A stretch of 64,000 nucleotides of DNA from the NCBI RefSeq assembly GCF_000156395.1, contig NZ_GG703820.1:170225-234224 (forward strand). Reading direction: 5' to 3'. The translations under genes and the position numbers were made by a program. The notes under the pieces are model-generated. The model was not told the origin of the DNA and did no database searches. It saw only the letters and a list, made by a program, of their open reading frames with translations. Shown in pieces: positions 62,697-64,000 of the stretch; position 1 is the stretch's first letter; the number at the start of each line of letters is the position of its first letter. This stretch comes from Providencia rustigianii DSM 4541. Lineage in GTDB: Bacteria; Pseudomonadota; Gammaproteobacteria; Enterobacterales; Enterobacteriaceae.

Positions 62697-63907
62697 GCGG
62701 CCTCCATTGATGCACTCGCAAGTTTTTGATTACGTTTACGGAAGAAATGTTTTTCCCATAACAACATCAAAATAAATGCGATAGCTAATAAAACATAAGT
62801 CACGATCAAGCCACCTTGAGGTCCGAAGGTTTCCAGAAGGTTGACCTTATCAAAATCTGTCGCTAACCATGGGCCTAAATCATCCCAATAATACGCAAGG
62901 ATAGTGGCACCAATGATATTACCGAAACCGACCCACCAGTAATGAACTTGGCCTTCTACTGCACGATACATCCAGCCCGTTTCACAGCCACCAGCGAGTA
63001 CAATCCCGAAACCAAACAGTAAACCACCAATGATGGCGTTAGGACCTGCCCATAGGATTTTTGGCGTAGCGCCCAATTGCACATAACTGAAAATCCCAAT
63101 CGCACTGACTGCCATACCGATAATAATCGCTTTCGCCATATGAGTGCGCCCGGTGATCCACAGGTCACGGAATGCCGAAGTAAAACAGATTTGTGCTCGT
63201 TCAATCAATAACCCAAAACCGATGCCGCAAAGGATAGCAAACCCCATCACTGGAGAGTCTAGCAATGTATAGAAGCCCCATGCCATCGCGGCAGCAAAAA
63301 TAGCCATTCCTAGTTTGAAGCGCTTTTTCGCTGTATTTGGATTTTGTGTCAACGGGGATGCAGTAGAGACTTTTTTCAATTTTACAGGAATACGAAACAT
63401 TGGCATCAGGGTGAATTTAGCACCGAAGTATGAACCAACTGCCGTTGCCACTGCAAAAAACCATGCATGCAGAGAAAACTGAGGGATCCCAGTAAAGAAT
63501 GCCGCTAAATTACATCCCATTGCTAAGCGTGCACCAAAGCCAGCAATAATTCCGCCAAGAATGGCTTGGAAAATACGGATTCGATGTTGTGGCATTCTAA
63601 CTTTGACATTATTTGCCCATAACGCAGCCGCGAAGCAACCCGCAAACATACCCAGAATCATTACACCATCAATTCTGTCGAGTGGACTTCCTTCAAAACC
63701 GATAATTTTGAAGTATCCCCATTCTTCAGGATGAGCACCAAATAATTGCATGATGTGCCCACCCCAGCGAGTAAACTCCCCTGTTACAGCCCAAAATGTC
63801 CCTGTTAACCCAAAATAATAAGTCGATAAAATCCCTGCTGCGATCACGGCAGGTAACGGTTTCCAAAAACCGATGAGATAGTGAGATTTAAACTCAGACC
63901 AAGTCAT
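62693..63907 (-). CDS. yedE: YedE family sulfur/selenium transport membrane protein
   Basis: A 404-residue polytopic inner-membrane protein of the YeeE/YedE (DUF395) family with about ten hydrophobic segments. Conserved Cys-containing segments GARLAMGCNLAAFFTG, ERAQICFTSAFRDLW and VLAGGCETGWMYRAVEGQ match the family and probably form the transport path; related proteins import thiosulfate, and YedE has been implicated in selenium use. The pair yedE-yedF is conserved as a unit. The ligand is not determined by sequence. Confidence 0.92.
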   Translation of the reverse strand: MTWSEFKSHYLIGFWKPLPAVIAAGILSTYYFGLTGTFWAVTGEFTRWGGHIMQLFGAHPEEWGYFKIIGFEGSPLDRIDGVMILGMFAGCFAAALWANNVKVRMPQHRIRIFQAILGGIIAGFGARLAMGCNLAAFFTGIPQFSLHAWFFAVATAVGSYFGAKFTLMPMFRIPVKLKKVSTASPLTQNPNTAKKRFKLGMAIFAAAMAWGFYTLLDSPVMGFAILCGIGFGLLIERAQICFTSAFRDLWITGRTHMAKAIIIGMAVSAIGIFSYVQLGATPKILWAGPNAIIGGLLFGFGIVLAGGCETGWMYRAVEGQVHYWWVGFGNIIGATILAYYWDDLGPWLATDFDKVNLLETFGPQGGLIVTYVLLAIAFILMLLWEKHFFRKRNQKLASASMEAA

Positions 63908-63976
63908 TGTTACTTCCAGATTTATTCAAGCCAGCACCTGGCAAAGAATTTCGCCGTTGTATGATGTGTTTTTAAA

Positions 63977-64000
63977 ATGCCCCACAGCGAAGAGGGGCAT
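63977..64000 (-). terminator. Terminator of a gene beyond the right edge
   Basis: A 7-bp stem ATGCCCC/GGGGCAT, followed on the minus strand by TTTTAAAAAC. It is upstream of yedE, so it probably ends transcription of a minus-strand gene located outside the window. Confidence 0.6.

Overview
The window is a gene-dense piece of enterobacterial chromosome. Gene order, protein lengths and an AT-rich base composition point to the Proteus-Providencia-Morganella branch, and Providencia is my best guess; I could not search a database. Reading right to left, it follows the E. coli backbone from mdlB/mdlA through lon, cyo, dxs, secDF, queA and phoBR to sbcDC, mak and rdgC, with local losses (for example no cof or ybaE beside queC, no yajO after dxs) and insertions.

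Layout. 1-4.7 kb: SmdAB-type ABC exporter (mdlB runs off the left edge), the Lrp-type regulator decR, queC, a thioesterase and a ComEA-like protein. 4.8-14.6 kb: protein quality control (ppiD, hupB, lon, clpX, clpP, tig), then bolA; lon has a clear heat-shock promoter. 14.8-25.1 kb: lipoprotein yajG, muropeptide permease ampG, an OmpK/Tsx-type channel, the cyoABCDE cytochrome bo oxidase operon and the MFS gene yajR. 25.2-36.6 kb: yajQ, panE, yajL, thiI, xseB-ispA-dxs (isoprenoid precursors), and a minus-strand run nrdR-ribD-ribE-nusB-thiL-pgpA (riboflavin, thiamine, lipid). 36.7-42.4 kb: queA-tgt-yajC-secD-secF (queuosine tRNA modification and protein export). 42.5-47.4 kb: acpH, a 2-Cys peroxiredoxin with an OxyR-like site, ggt and brnQ. 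47.9-55.1 kb: phoBR with a Pho box, and sbcDC. 55.3-64 kb is the most accessory part: a Frm2-like nitroreductase, a small secreted protein with a fimbrial-like N-terminus, cpdB, mak, rdgC, a GNAT acetyltransferase and yedE-yedF.

I see no tRNA, rRNA, CRISPR array, prophage, transposase or defence island. The unusual material is intergenic: four ERIC-type palindromic repeats (one forms the 5' leader of yajR, two lie in tandem against the mak stop, one abuts the yedF stop), a perfect heptanucleotide array of nine units upstream of cpdB, a 20-bp perfect palindrome upstream of sbcD, and a possible frameshifted small gene between rdgC and the GNAT gene. I found no convincing undescribed multi-gene system; most genes are conserved core functions.

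Several start sites were moved from the longest reading to the one supported by a ribosome binding site or by the family N-terminus (hupB, bolA, yajG, cyoA, cyoB, yajR, thiL, ribE, ribD).
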